DNA from: Gnetum montanum
Taxonomy: Eukaryota > Streptophyta > Gnetopsida > Gnetales > Gnetaceae
Assembly: GCA_015680685.1 (NCBI GenBank)
Contig: MNCI01035621.1
Span: forward strand, 718,363-782,362
Direction: 5' to 3'
Length of the DNA stretch: 64,000 nt
Made by a program: the position numbers and the translations under genes. The notes under the pieces are model-generated. The model was not told the DNA's origin. It saw only the letters and a list, made by a program, of their open reading frames with translations, and did not search any database. Of this stretch, positions 28,396 to 40,596 are shown piece after piece (position 1 is the stretch's first letter; the number at the start of each line of letters is the position of its first letter).

Positions 28396-30169
28396 AGCCC
28401 AAAAACCTACTAAGAAGCCTAGTTGAATCAAGTGTCCTCCATGAGTACCTACTTCATGGCCCAAGCTTGCTCCATGCCTAGAACATTTTCCTACAATAGG
28501 AAATTAGGATATGCATGGGACTAGAATAAGTGATACATCTCTCTAGCATCTAGATCCTAGAATTGGCTTAGAGAGAATCCCTTACTACTATGATGAGCAT
28601 TTAGACACTCCTCCACCTCCTTCCCTACTTTGGTGACAATTGACATACCATCGTTTGAGACATCAAAGAGGTCACTGAAGGTAGATGCATTAATATCCAA
28701 TACGATGGTCACATCATGAACATGGGTGACAAAGCTCTTGACTCCTTGGCTAAAGAATTCAATGATGTTCAACATCTTTGTAGTGGGAATGGTTTGTCTT
28801 GGGATCACAAAAATGTCAAGTAGGCCCACATGAATGATCCTTACATGGATAGCATCGAATGCCTAGTCAAACAACCAACTTTGCATAGCTTCCACCTCAC
28901 TAAACTTGAGGATCAAGGTCTCCTATATATGGCTTGAAGTGATAACCATAATTTCAACTAATGGAGTGACATCTACAACATAACAAAAGATAGCCTATTA
29001 GCCTTAACATAGGTGCACCATGAAAAAAAAAATACAACAATCATAACTAAATTAAAACAAAACCAATGTAACTACGTAAACAACCAAAACAAAAATAACT
29101 TAATAACCACCTAACTAGAAAAGAACGTTAGAATAGAAATAATGCAAAATTAATAAACAAACACACTCAGTTGACCTATATGACGTAGACATTGTAGGAG
29201 CTTTAGGAGATGGGTTTACTTCTATGTCATTGAGAGATGGGTTTTTTTACCAACTATTTATCATCCCATTTACTAGACATATCTTATAAACCTTAGGATT
29301 TTGTTTAATGCTTTCTTCAAATTCATGCTCCAATTGCTCCACTATTGCAAGCCTCACATTTTTGCTTTTGATAAACACATCTAAAGTTATGTAGGCTAGG
29401 AGCAAGAAGTTTTCACCTTTGATTAAGCCTTGACCATCCATCCTAAACCTTTAGGTAACTAAAATAAAAATACAAAGTCATAACTTAACTACATAACAAA
29501 ATAAAAATAACCATAAACCAAAGATAATAATGATACTTTCCCCTCTATGCAGTAGATGGTGCATTGAGGATTTTGAAACAATGTATGGACATAGTGACCA
29601 ATAATCAAACTATTGTCCATATTGTAATAGCTAAACTTAGGAATATTTCAAATTTTAGATTATTTGTGAGTGCCCATAGAATTTGTGTCATCATTTTTCT
29701 CTCCCTCCACATGAACATTAGTTTCATCAGTCAAGAACTTGATGATCAAGCTAAAGGAACCAGGGAAAAGGGTTTCCACTATCACCATTGCTATCTTGAT
29801 GCCAAGTGTAACCAAATCATCACACTAAATTTTGGAGTAGGTAGCCAAGGAATTCCATGACCCCTAGACTAAATCATATTCCACAGCATCTCCACTCGAT
29901 ATCAAGAATTAAAGTGTTGGGTCCAAGGAGATGGATGTAGAAGAGGAGCCCCACTATCCCTATAACCACCAAGACAGACTTCCAAAAAGCCTTGTAACAT
30001 TTAACACATGCAAAGAAAAACTAAACATATATAAAAATAACATTACAGTCATAAAACATAGAAAAAAACACTTAGAAAACATTCAAACCATAATCCAAGT
30101 CTACAACCAAAAATCTACACTTCACACCATAACAGCCATAGGAAATCACTTATAAAAAACACCAAAAAA

Positions 30170-32230
30170 ATTAATTTAATTTGGACAACTTCCAGCCCCT
30201 TTCAAACATCCCAAAAAATCCCCAAGATCATGGGATGTTGATGGAAAAAGTTTTCAAAGTCTCAACATTGCCCATCTTCACAGGGGTAAATGTGTAACAA
30301 TGCTAAAAACATGATTTCACGTGGCCATACGGAAACATTTGTAGAAAGTTAACTGCTTATCCATTTTTGATGACTCTATAGCCTTTGGAATAGTATAACC
30401 ATAAAATAAAACCTCATAACACGACACCATAAAAATTATTAACCATAGTTTTAGAAAAAAATACCAAAGTAACCTGACCACGATCGTCATGTCAAAAACC
30501 CATTTTCGCACAATCTCATGAAAACAACCATAAAAACCAAACCGTTTATCCAAATTTGATAGTTTAAAATTCATTATAATCCTTGGATCTTAAACTACTA
30601 GCCCACACCACAAAAACTAAAATTTTATAATTTTTCACCATAGAGAAATTACCAAACTTAGATAAAAAATGGCCTAAAAATAGAAAACCCACTTGACATA
30701 GCCTGACCAAAACAACCATGAAAAATTATCCATAAGGAAAAATCAAGTGGTCTAAAAATCCATCTGACAATAAAATAGTAGGTAATAATCCCATGACCTT
30801 AGAAAATTTTAAAATCTAGTTATTTTCTTAGACAAAATTTCAAAGTGGCATTGCTTTTTTGGGTGAAAAAAAGCAAAAAATCCATGAAAATATTTTTTGA
30901 CTACAGGATCTTGTTGGGACACATTGAGATCATTAGACCTTATATTTTACCTATAATTCACTATATTTTAACTTTCAAACCTCAACTACACTAAGGGAAA
31001 TGATGACTATGCTGGTCCAACATACTCACCCTCAAACCCTAGCATAGTCCACTTCATGCTACCTAAAAATTGACAATAAAAGATCTAAACCCACTTTTGA
31101 TGAATCCTAAAGCCACACTAAAGATTTTATAGCCATGAAATTCTGTTTTTCTCATTATTTTTAATCATTGAAAGATTGACTATGTTGAATTATGATTTGA
31201 CTATGTTGAACTAGCATAGTCACTGCCAAGGCCTAACATAGTCCATCTAAAATTACCCAAAATTTTCCAAAAACAACTTAAAGTTTATTTTTGGATGTCT
31301 TGGGACCCTTCCTGAATCAATTTTAGTAATAAAACTCAGTTTTTTCACCTTTGCAAACTCAACTATGCTAAGGGAAATAATGAGTGCACTAGGTTGGTGT
31401 AGTCACTACCAAGGCCTAGCGTAGTCCAATTGAAAATGGCCAAAACAACATAAAACTACTAAAATTAATCCCCAAAAAGACCTAGAATCCTATTGAAGCA
31501 CACTCAAACATTGGAACCTTGAAAAACAAGCCAAGATCCGTTTTCACCATTTTTCCATCCTAATCCCTGAATTACACTAGGTTTTGCATGCCCAACATAG
31601 TCATAAGAAATTTGACAATCCAAGACCCAAACTAGCACTAAAACTAGAAATTTCAATACTAAAACCTTAGAGAGTCACACCAACAACCATAGAAGCTCAT
31701 TAGAATGGTTGATTAAGCTTTGAAGCTCACCAAAATCCATTTTACATTCATGACTACATGGAAGAAGCTGATGACTATAGTACATGAGCATAGTCACAGT
31801 CGGAAGAGAAAATGTGGCAATAAAAATTAGTAACATACCCCTCAGGATGGTCCAAAATAGATCCAAAATACCAAGAACCATGCACCCATATCACCCAACT
31901 ACAATTCCACTTCTTTTCAGCCATAGAAATCCCATGAACTCATCTATTCCTAGTGACTATGCTGAGGCCTACTAGCGCAACGTAGTCACCACTAGAAACA
32001 TGCTCTTCAACCTTTTAGAGAGTCAAAAGAGTGCCAAAACCTACAAATCATCAATACCCATCCTTTTTATAGTTGTTTCAAGCATTGGAAGCCTAAAAGT
32101 AACCATACCGAGCTTGGGAAACTACCCCTAAATGTTGACTATGCTAGAGAATACATGACTACACTAGGCCAACATTGTCAAAAGGAGGGCCCAATGTAGT
32201 CACAAGGGAAAATGCTAATTTTGCATCAAA
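30170..32230. repeat. Diverged tandem array, about 190-bp period, roughly ten units
   Basis: Phrases recur at about 185-200-bp steps: GACTATGCTGGTCC / GCATAGTCCACTT near 31000, AACTAGCATAGTCACTGCCAAGGCC near 31190, GGTGTAGTCACTACCAAGGC near 31390, then near 31590, 31770, 31965 and 32150. The left part shows TTATCCATTTTTGATGACTC (30357) and TTATCCAAATTTGATAGTTT (30546), 190 bp apart. It lies between the decayed antisense gene and RT of B and is absent from A. The motif also resembles phrases in the B LTR U3 (about 3140). Confidence 0.7.
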
Positions 32231-32887
32231 GTAATCCCAGAATGACCCCCCATATCATGGCCCAGTAAGGCCTAAAACTAGTAAAATCTAACTCTATTTG
32301 CATAGTACTAGCCATGTTTTGTTGCATGTATTTCATTTCCATTGATTTAACCTTGTTTCATGGTATTTTTACTTGTTTTTTATCTTATTTTGCAATGAGA
32401 GCCCTCATTACCATTAATTGGTCTCATATGGCTTTTACATAGCCTTAGTCTCATCATATTCATCTTATTTTCCTTATTGTGGCCTTTATTGATTCTTCTT
32501 TAGGCTTGGATTAGTGTTAGGCAGTGGGGTTTGGCCTTTCTTAACCACTGTTTGACACTATGTAACTTTGGCCTGCCAAGGACTTAAACTAGTGTAATGT
32601 AACATGAATTAGCCATGTTTGACTTTGTTTCTCCAAATTTTTTTCTTTTAATTCATCTTGTGTTTATCTTTGAATAACCTCATGTGATCTTGGGTTAGTC
32701 CCTTTTTGTCTTATCTACCTCTCATGGCCTTGGTTGATATTATTCACATGTTGTTTAGTATATGGATGGCATTTTTTTCATATACACTTAAATATTTTAT
32801 GGGAATTTGGTATTATTTACTCTTCTATATACAAGTCTCACTTAATGTGCTTATTGTTGATATCCAAGATTAGAGCATGGACCCCTG
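32231..32887. other. Element B spacer upstream of the solo copia LTR
   Basis: AT-rich non-coding sequence. One decayed copy of the short repeat (GGCCTGCCAAGGACTTAAACTAG) at about 32567. Nothing else recognised. Confidence 0.5.
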
Positions 32888-33963
32888 TGTTAACCTTTTG
32901 GTATGTCAAAACATTAAGAAAAATGAAGTACAAGGATGTTTGTGTGTTTTTGTGGTTGTGGTATTTGTTGGACTTTAATTAATACAAATAAGGCATGCGA
33001 AAATTCAAGAACATGGACCAAGAATTAAGATTCCAAAATGCAAAGGAAGCTACAGAAAGACATCTTCAAGAAACAATAGACGTCTTGGAAAAATTAAAGG
33101 CAGCATAGGAGAAGACGTCTTTGGAAAATAGTAGACATCTTTCTAGAGAGAAAGATATCTTTCATGAGAATAAGACATCATTATAAAATGAAGGTTTGAT
33201 GTAGAAAGATGTCTCATTCTTGAAGAAGATGTCTTTTGAGAATGAAGATCCATCATAGAAAGACATCTCAATCTCAAAGAAGACATCTCTAGTGATCATT
33301 AATTAGACATTGCAAAAATTTTGAGGTAATTTCAAAAACATATTGGCTATGAGAAGATATCATTCTCATTAGAAAAAGGGCAAGCAAAGTATACTATCAA
33401 TTGTAATAATCTAGTAATCATTATTGTTCCTCATTATACAATCTTTAATCTATTGTAATTGGTCAAAGTGATTTGTAACTCAAGTATAAGGATTAAAAAA
33501 ATTAGTTGCATTCATTCCTTGTGATCATGATTCTCTTTTGTTTCCTTGAAGGATTGATGTACTTCTTACGGGAATGCATCTTGCTTGAGCTTGTTGGAAT
33601 CCAATGAGATTGAATAGTGGTGTAACATCACAACATTCCAAAGTGAAGCTCAAGTTGTAAAGGTTGTGGGATCCTAGAAATCACTTTCTAAGCTTGTCAA
33701 GACTTCACGAGGTTGAGTGGATTCATAGCATTGAATCCCTTTGGAGTGGATCTTAGAGGTTGTATAGGGTATGATATTCTTCAAACCACATTTTGGAAGG
33801 AACAAAGTCCAAAGGTATGCTTGTGAACTACCCTATGATTGTGGACTATCCAAGTTGGGGAACCACATTAAATTTATTATATGTGCTTTATCTCAATGAT
33901 TTTTAATTTCGGAAACTTATTTATCTCCCACCCACCAACCACTTCTAAGTTCAATGATTCTGA
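32888..33963 (+). mobile_element. Solo LTR of the copia C/D family
   Basis: Starts TGTTAACCTTTTGGTATG, then AACATTAAGAAAAATGAAG, matching LTR starts of C and D, and ends TTCTAAGTTCAATGATTCTGA, matching LTR ends of C and D. No PBS or internal sequence follows; RT of element B resumes. Flanks CCCTG and ACTTG may be a decayed target duplication. Internally it has ten copies of an AGACGTCT-like octamer (33058-33297). Confidence 0.85.
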
Positions 33964-36020
33964 ACTTGAAGATAAATCACCTTGCCATTGAACCTACATG
34001 GGCCTCATGGTGATGTTGAATGATGTATTGACCTTGACTACCTAGATCTTGAGCTTGAAAGTCTAGTTAATCCCATAGCCTTAATTGAAAATTGTCTAGA
34101 GTGGTCTTATAACCTAGTTAAAACCCTTGATCTAGAGGCTAGAGAAATTACTGAAGACTCTCTAGTTGAGGTTCCTATCACAATGTATAGTGGTAAGGAG
34201 AAATGCTTGAAACTAAGTTCCTCACTAGAACCTCAACAAGCTCAAAACATCATCATGGTCCTACAAGACAACATTAAGGCCTTCACTTAATCATATAAAT
34301 ATATGCTAGGTCTAGATCAATGTTTATTCCAACATGACATCATACTTAATCCTATCATTGTACTAGTTAAACAGAAAGTGCATAAGATTAGACTTGATTT
34401 GGCCTTGTTAGTTCATGATGAGATCATAAATCTCTACCAAGATAGTTTCATTAGAGCTATTGATTATGTAGAATGGGTGTCCAACATAGTGATAGTTCCT
34501 AAGAAAAATCAGAGTATTCATATTTGGATTAACTTCTAAGAGCTAAATAAGGACACCATCAAGGATGAATTTCCTTTTCCTAGTATTGATCAACTTATCA
34601 ATACCACAACTAGGGATGCCTTGTTATCCTTCCTGGATGGGTTCTCGAGATACAACTAGATTAGGATCAACCTAGAGCACTAACTCGGTATGACTTTCAT
34701 GATCCCTTGGAGTACCATTTTCTATACTATGATGTCCTTTGGTCTAAAGAATGTAGGAGCAACCTACCAAAGTGCTATGACATACATCTTTAATTATTAC
34801 ATGCTAGGTTTGCTCAACGATTACATAGATGATATAGCTACTATGTTCAAAGTGGCCAATGATCATGTGCATGACCTTGACCTTATACTTAAATGATCCC
34901 TCAAGTATGAGCTTAGGCTTAATCATAAGAAGTGTATCTTTAGTGTCAAGACTAGTAAGATGTTTGGTTTTCTAGTATCTAATGTGAGAATACATGTCAA
35001 TCCTTATTAGGCTAGGGCTATATCCAACTTGGTAGTACCTACCAACCTTAAGGTGCTTTGAGGAGTGAAAAGTAGATTATAATTTATTCATAGGTTCATC
35101 GCTAGGTTTACATATAAGTTATAACCTATGCAACACTTGCTCAAGAAAGGAGTTCCATATGAGTAGACATGTCAATGTCATAAAGCCTTTGAAAACCTTA
35201 AGCAAGAATTAGCATGACTACGAACAATCTATCCTTTACAAGAGAATAACACTTTTTACATCTACCTCGCTATCTCTGATACATCCATTGCCTCTCTACT
35301 TTTTCAAAAACAAGATGATGGGTAGAGTTTCCAATATACTATCTTAGTCATGCATTAGTTGTTCATGAGACCCAATACATTGAAGAAGAGAAGCATTGTC
35401 TAGCACTAGTCTTCTCATTGAAGAAGTGGAGACACTATGTCTTCAAGATCTAGGTCAATGTCATTTGCAAAGATAACATACTTAGAACCATAAAAATCAA
35501 CATCTATGAGAGTAATTGTATAGCCTGATGGAAAGCCATAATAGACAAGTTTGACCTTCATTACTATTCCTAGTCCTTAACAAAAGGTCAAGTTATAGCT
35601 ATACAACTTATAATTTCACCTATTGATGACCATGCAACCATAGATCTTGAGTCTTAAAATGAACACATGAACAACATAGGTCATGTGCCTAAGGGTTATG
35701 AGGTGGCCATGCACTTTGACGAAGCTTCAACTACCCATGGGGCTAGTGCCACTACCATTATCGCGTTCCTTTCCAGTAAAATCCAACCCTTTACTAACTA
35801 TTTTAAGTTTCCATGCACCAACAATATAGTAAAGTATGATGGTTTAATCAAAGGGATGATGGTCACCCATGACCTAGGAATCAAATGCTTAATGATCAAA
35901 GATGATTTAAAACTTGTGGTTAACTAAGTAACCAAGGTTTACACTTGTAAAGCCAAACATCTACAATCTTACTATGAGCTAGGAAAGAAACTATTGTAAT
36001 AATTGATAGGTGTTGATATC
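33964..36020 (+). pseudogene. pol: Element B reverse transcriptase and two RNases H, decayed
   Basis: Aligns with element A over its length. RT: CLFQHDIILNPIIVLVKQK, IRAIDYVEWVSNIVIVPKK (34450), FYTMMSFGLKNVGATYQSA, and NDYIDDIAT, the decayed catalytic YVDD. First RNase H near 35250-35550 (SDTSIASLLFQK). Second RNase H near 35700-35930 (AMHFDEASTTHGAS, FPCTNNIVKYDGLI, IKDDLKLVVN) with some catalytic positions altered. Several stops and small indels. The reading resumes immediately after the solo copia LTR. Confidence 0.88.
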
Positions 36021-36079
36021 CAACATGTATCCTAAACTAAGAATATTATAGCTGATGTAATTGCAACACTAGCCCTTAG

Positions 36080-37437
36080 TGTGATGTCATATGTGTTTAG
36101 CAAGTTACCTATGTTTATTGTAGACTACGCTATTCCCATCATGCAGAGCACTTAGGATACCTTCATGGCCATAGTCCATACTACTCTTGCAAGGGAATGG
36201 TATGACGATATCAAGTTCTACCCTATGCATGGTGAACCTTCACAAGGCCCAACTACTACTTAAAAGGACATTGTACATAAAGGATCAAAACAGTATGTCA
36301 TAGTATGTGATAACACATTATGTTGATAGTCTTACAATGGCATATTGTTAGTGTGCTTGGGTAAAACAAAAGCCCACATAGTCCTACAAAATGTTCTTGA
36401 GGGTATATGTGGAGGACATATAGGACATAGAGCTATGGCTGCTAAGATTAGATAGTTAGGCTATTACTGGCTCTATATGGAAAATGATTTCCTTCATAAG
36501 GTTAAAACTTATGATATGTTCCAACAACATAGTAACCTCATACACGTACAACTATTTGAGTTGCACACTACTCAAATAACTTGGTCATTTTTGTGGTGGA
36601 AGCTAGATATCATTGGACATATAATGCCTAAGTCTTTCGTAGGGCATAGCTTCGTCACTATCATAATTGAATACTTTACAAAGTGGATTGAGGTTATTCC
36701 ACTAAGAAGGACATCATCTAAACAAGTTTTTAGATTCATCTTGGATAATATAGTAGCCCATTTTGGCACACCTATGACAATTTTTAAAGATAATATACCA
36801 CAATTTAGTAGCCAAGAAACCAAGAACTTCTATCATGACCTAAGCATTAAACATTCTTTCTCATCGCCATATTGTCCTCAAGCCAATTGAAAGCTGAAGT
36901 AAGTAATAAGGCCATAATCAACTTTCTCAAGAATATGTTAAATAATAGCAAACACAAGTGGCATGAGTGGCTTATCCATGCACTTTGGGCTTACTAAAAA
37001 ACATATCAAACTACAACAAGTGTAACACCATATAGTCTTGTCTATGGTTCTAAAGCTATTTTGCCTCTTAAATTTTAGGTACCATCACTATGAGTAGCCC
37101 TATTTGACTTCATCAATGATGAACAGAATAAGGAGTTGTATATCATAAACCTAGACACAATGGAAGAATATCATGTTTGAATGCTTGCTCACATTGAGCA
37201 CTACTTGGAGAGGCAAAACCAATAGCACTGCCATAACTCAAGCAAGCACAAGATCAAGGAAGAGGACCTACTCCTCAAATTTTTCTATGAGGATGTGGAA
37301 AAATTCTCAACTAATTGGAAAGGGCCTTTTTTAATCATCAAGGCCTATAGAAATGGGGCTGGCCAAATAGCAAACATGGATGGGAATGAGCTAGCCAATC
37401 TAGTCAACCATTCCTATCTAAAACCTTACTACATGTA
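36080..37437 (+). pseudogene. int: Element B integrase, decayed
   Basis: Zinc region decayed (KTYDMFQQHSN where A has KTCDTCQRHAN). Core: KLDIIGHIMPKSFVGHSF (36605), YFTKWIEVIP, FKDNIPQFSSQ near 36790 keeping the second catalytic Asp, then SPYCPQAN. The C-terminal part continues to about 37437 (GLVNHSYLKPYYM-like end). Many stops. Useful as the reference showing that the Asp-to-Asn change in A is private to A. Confidence 0.87.
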
Positions 37438-38529
37438 GCAAATGAAAACCAACCATCAACATCAACAACATCTACAAATAACAAACTACCCTACATGACA
37501 TATTTTTTGAAAAAATGGAACTTCCTTCTATGGCCTACTAAGGTCTTAAATTGGAAACATGGCATGCCACAACCTTAAACTAGAAACATTGGTAACCTTA
37601 GTAGCTTGGTTTTATTTTATGTGGCCATATACATTATAATGTGACAACATGTTTTCTTCTCTTGGTTTTTCTTGTCTTATCATAGTTCTGCTTGATGGAT
37701 GAAATCTAGATTCATTGTGGAGGTGCAACTCACTATGGCAGCAAGTCGTCATGTGATCTCAATGTGCAAGACTCAATGAGTTTATCCTACCATGCCAAGA
37801 GTATTTGTTTCATATTATTTCTGCTACCATTCCCTTACATCCAACCCATAGCCTAATTATAATCTTCCTTATCTTGGGTGGCGATGTTAACTAGTGTTTG
37901 ACACTCATGCACTATGGTTGTATGACATCCCTTCATCATGCTCCATAGTCAAGTCTACTTGAATGTAACATAGCTAATTTCATGGGAAACCACCTATGCC
38001 ATCAAATGTAACACATCTCACTTGGTGGGAAAAACCAAATCAAAACTAGCTTTGGCAAAGAAACCTAATGAGGATATTACCCTTAAAAAAAGAAGAGGAG
38101 AAGCAAATTTCCAAGAAGCCAAATAGGTAATGAAGCCAAAAGAATAAATCAATGACTTCAAACATTCAAAGGGAGGAGTCTAACAACCAAACTAACCTTG
38201 CAGTTGTCTCTTGATTCCTCAAACACATTTTCCAAGTGAACTACACTTCAAACCATGAATTGTGAAGTCCAAATGAATTAACCAACATGTTTGTGCCACA
38301 CTATAGCCATGATGTCAACACTTGGAATGCATTGTCAACCTTCGTGACCATTTCTATATAACCTCATTACCTGTTACCCTATCATAACCTCATCCCATCA
38401 TCATGAGCATTCTTGGGCATGGTTCAACACAACTAAATCAAGCATAGAGAGGGAACATTAGTGATGGACTCATAATGGTGTTTTGTATTCTTTGCTAATG
38501 TCCTTCAGCTTAATCCTTTAGACATCAAC
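37438..38529 (+). other. Element B 3' untranslated region
   Basis: Non-coding. Two or three decayed short-repeat copies at about 37525-37590 (TATGGCCTACTAAGGTCTTAA, GCCACAACCTTAAACTAGAAA), in the position of array 2 of element A. The rest aligns loosely with the 3' UTR of A, ending TCCTTTAGACATCAAC before the polypurine tract. Confidence 0.6.
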
Positions 38530-38542
38530 AAAGAGGGGCCAA
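38530..38542 (+). other. Element B polypurine tract
   Basis: AAAGAGGGGCCAA just before the LTR TG, nearly identical to 23841-23853. Confidence 0.85.
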
Positions 38543-39267
38543 TGAAACACCATCAAAAATTCATGTTACAACCTTCATTCTTCAACTTAAGGCAAGGATT
38601 CCTTGTAAATGTGAGATATGTATCCCATGAGCTATAGTTTTTCATAATTGAAATTTTTGGAACCAAAAGATACTTCAAAAGTTATTAGTTCCATACTTCC
38701 CAAGTTGAAAAGGTACCTCATGTCTATATTTGGGATTGGGAAGGCTAAAAATGCATCATGAGTGACTAAAATTGGCATTTCCATGGGTTTATGTAGGGGA
38801 GTAGCCACAACTACACTAGAGCCATCTATAGTAGATGGGGAAGTTCTATTTTGTTCAAGGAGATGGCAGTGGCCAGCATAGTTACCACCAAGACCTAGCA
38901 AAAGTGCAATGTTGGAACTATTAGGATTTCCATTTTTTCTAATAGTGGATAGCGTAGTCACTGCCAGCTTTTGGTATGTTTTCAATGAAAGGACATGATA
39001 GTGTAGCTGTATCTCTTGTGTAGTTGCAGCTCCAATGTAGTTACAGATCTAGCATAGTTATAGCTTCAACATAGTCCACCAAAGCCAGTGCAGTAAAGAT
39101 GATGCCATCATAGTCACAAAAGTTTATTTACTATTTATACTAAACAAATGGATTTGGTGGTTGTAGTCCATACAAGAATTACTATAACTGATAACTAAGC
39201 TAAGATTTGATACCTATTGCACATATAAATTAATAAAAATCTATTAGCAATCATGGTAGTGGTGTGG
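38543..39267 (+). repeat. Element B 3' LTR, first part
   Basis: Starts TGAAACACCATC and aligns with 2791 to about 3515 of the 5' LTR until CATGGTAGTGGTGTGG, where copia element C begins. Confidence 0.85.
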
Positions 39268-40541
39268 ACCTTTTGGTTTTGGTATGTCAAAACATTAAGA
39301 AAATGGAAGACAAGTTTCTTTGCATGTTTGGGATTATTATGCTTGCAGGACAAGATTAAGTAAGAGAAAAGGACTCAATGACTCACAAGTATATTTAGGA
39401 TCACAAGAACTTAAGGGAGCATTGACGAATACAAAGAATTGATAAAAAATGTATCTATTTTTTTTAGGATGATTCTTGGATTTTTTGACATGTTTTGCAT
39501 GTTTTTTATACATTTTGATCAGTCTAGGAGGTTATAAGATCTATTGGGGCTTTTTTGGAGGCATCTAAAGGCTCCTAGCATCAAAATGAGTAGTTTCATT
39601 TTTGGACCCTACAAAAGAGACATCTTTCCTATAACAAATACATCTTTGTGGTAGGTAGTATAGTCAAAGACATCTATGCAAAATAGCAAGATGTCTTTGT
39701 TAGAAAAATATGTCTTTCATGAGGCAAAGATGTCTTTATAGGAAAAAAGCTAGTACTAGAAAGACATCTTTCACAAGACAAAGACATCTTCTCAAATGGA
39801 GACTTCAAAAAGATGTCTTTCAAAAAATAAAGATGTCTTTCTAGTATTGAAGAAGAAATTAGAGAGATATCTTAGGCATCAGAAATACATTTCTCATGAC
39901 CATTATTGACCCTTAGTTAGTCATTGTATGAGTTCTAAGATGTATTTAGAAACATGACAGCTATAAGAAGGCTTGATGTGCATTGAAAAATGTGCAAGAC
40001 TTGTTGTATTCATTGTAGAATTATTTTTAATCAATGAATTCTTAGTTACTCCTCATTGTATTACCATTTTATCTTTGTAAAGTGTGTTATTCCTAACTCT
40101 ACAAGGATTGACAAACTAAGTTACAATTTTCCCTTATAATTCTTGTTCTTGCTGCCTTACAAGGTTGATGTGCTTGAGCTTATCAAGATCCTATGGGATT
40201 GAGATGTTGGTGTTGCAATACAACATTCTAGTGCAAATCTTAAGATTGTAAAGGTTGTGAGAACCTTGAAACCACATTTCCAAGCTTGATAGGACCTTAT
40301 AGAGTTGAGTGATTGGTGCTATGGTATAATACTTTGAAGTGGGGCTTGATGACTGTATAGGTTGCGGACCCTTCAATCACATTTTGAAAGCAAAAATGAC
40401 CAAAGGTGTGCTTGTGAACTACCCTTTGAGTGTGGACTAGCCACGTTGGGAAACCACATTAAAATTGGTGTGTGCTTTGTGTTGAAGAATTTTTATTTGG
40501 GGAAGTTATCCATTCCCCTTTTATAAGTTCAATGATCCATA
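39265..40541 (+). repeat. Element C 5' LTR
   Basis: Starts TGGACCTTTTGG and ends TTCAATGATCCATA. Matches the solo LTR and the two D LTRs over its length. AGACATCTT / AGATGTCTT octamers at about 39605-39895. Confidence 0.85.
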
Positions 40542-40543
40542 AG

Positions 40544-40555
40544 TGGTATCAAAGC
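40544..40555 (+). other. Element C primer-binding site (initiator tRNA-Met)
   Basis: TGGTATCAAAGC two bases after the LTR end, one base from the usual TGGTATCAGAGC of copia elements. Confidence 0.9.
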
Positions 40556-40596
40556 TTGGTACTCTTGCAGTCTTCATCAATCCCCAAGAGTGAATA

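Larger units (their letters stand above)
25443..29990 (-). pseudogene. Element B antisense gene, decayed homologue of the gene at 14251-18385
   Basis: Minus-strand segments align in order with the antisense gene of element A. About 29990-29540: FCP1-like exon, with the motif region reading KSVLVVIGIVGLL (catalytic Asp lost). 29441-29247: GLIKGENFLLLAY, SKNVRLAIVEQLEHE, matching exon 3. 28829-28557: GLLDIFVIP, VTHVHDVTIVLDINASTFSDLF, matching exon 4; the later exon 4 part is duplicated (27230-27650 and 27960-28380). About 26330-25600: coiled-coil part (KFLWEKVVSSRMKNQNLLEEV) and LEDVVSANMSKDQLL. 25497-25443, continuing at 8949-8880 across element A: C-terminal acidic and proline-rich end. Intron positions cannot be fixed because of decay. 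This proves the antisense gene is an old feature of the family. Confidence 0.82.

Noticed and set aside
38632-38985. 117-codon minus-strand frame
   Set aside because: It lies in the B 3' LTR and is not kept in the 5' LTR copy.
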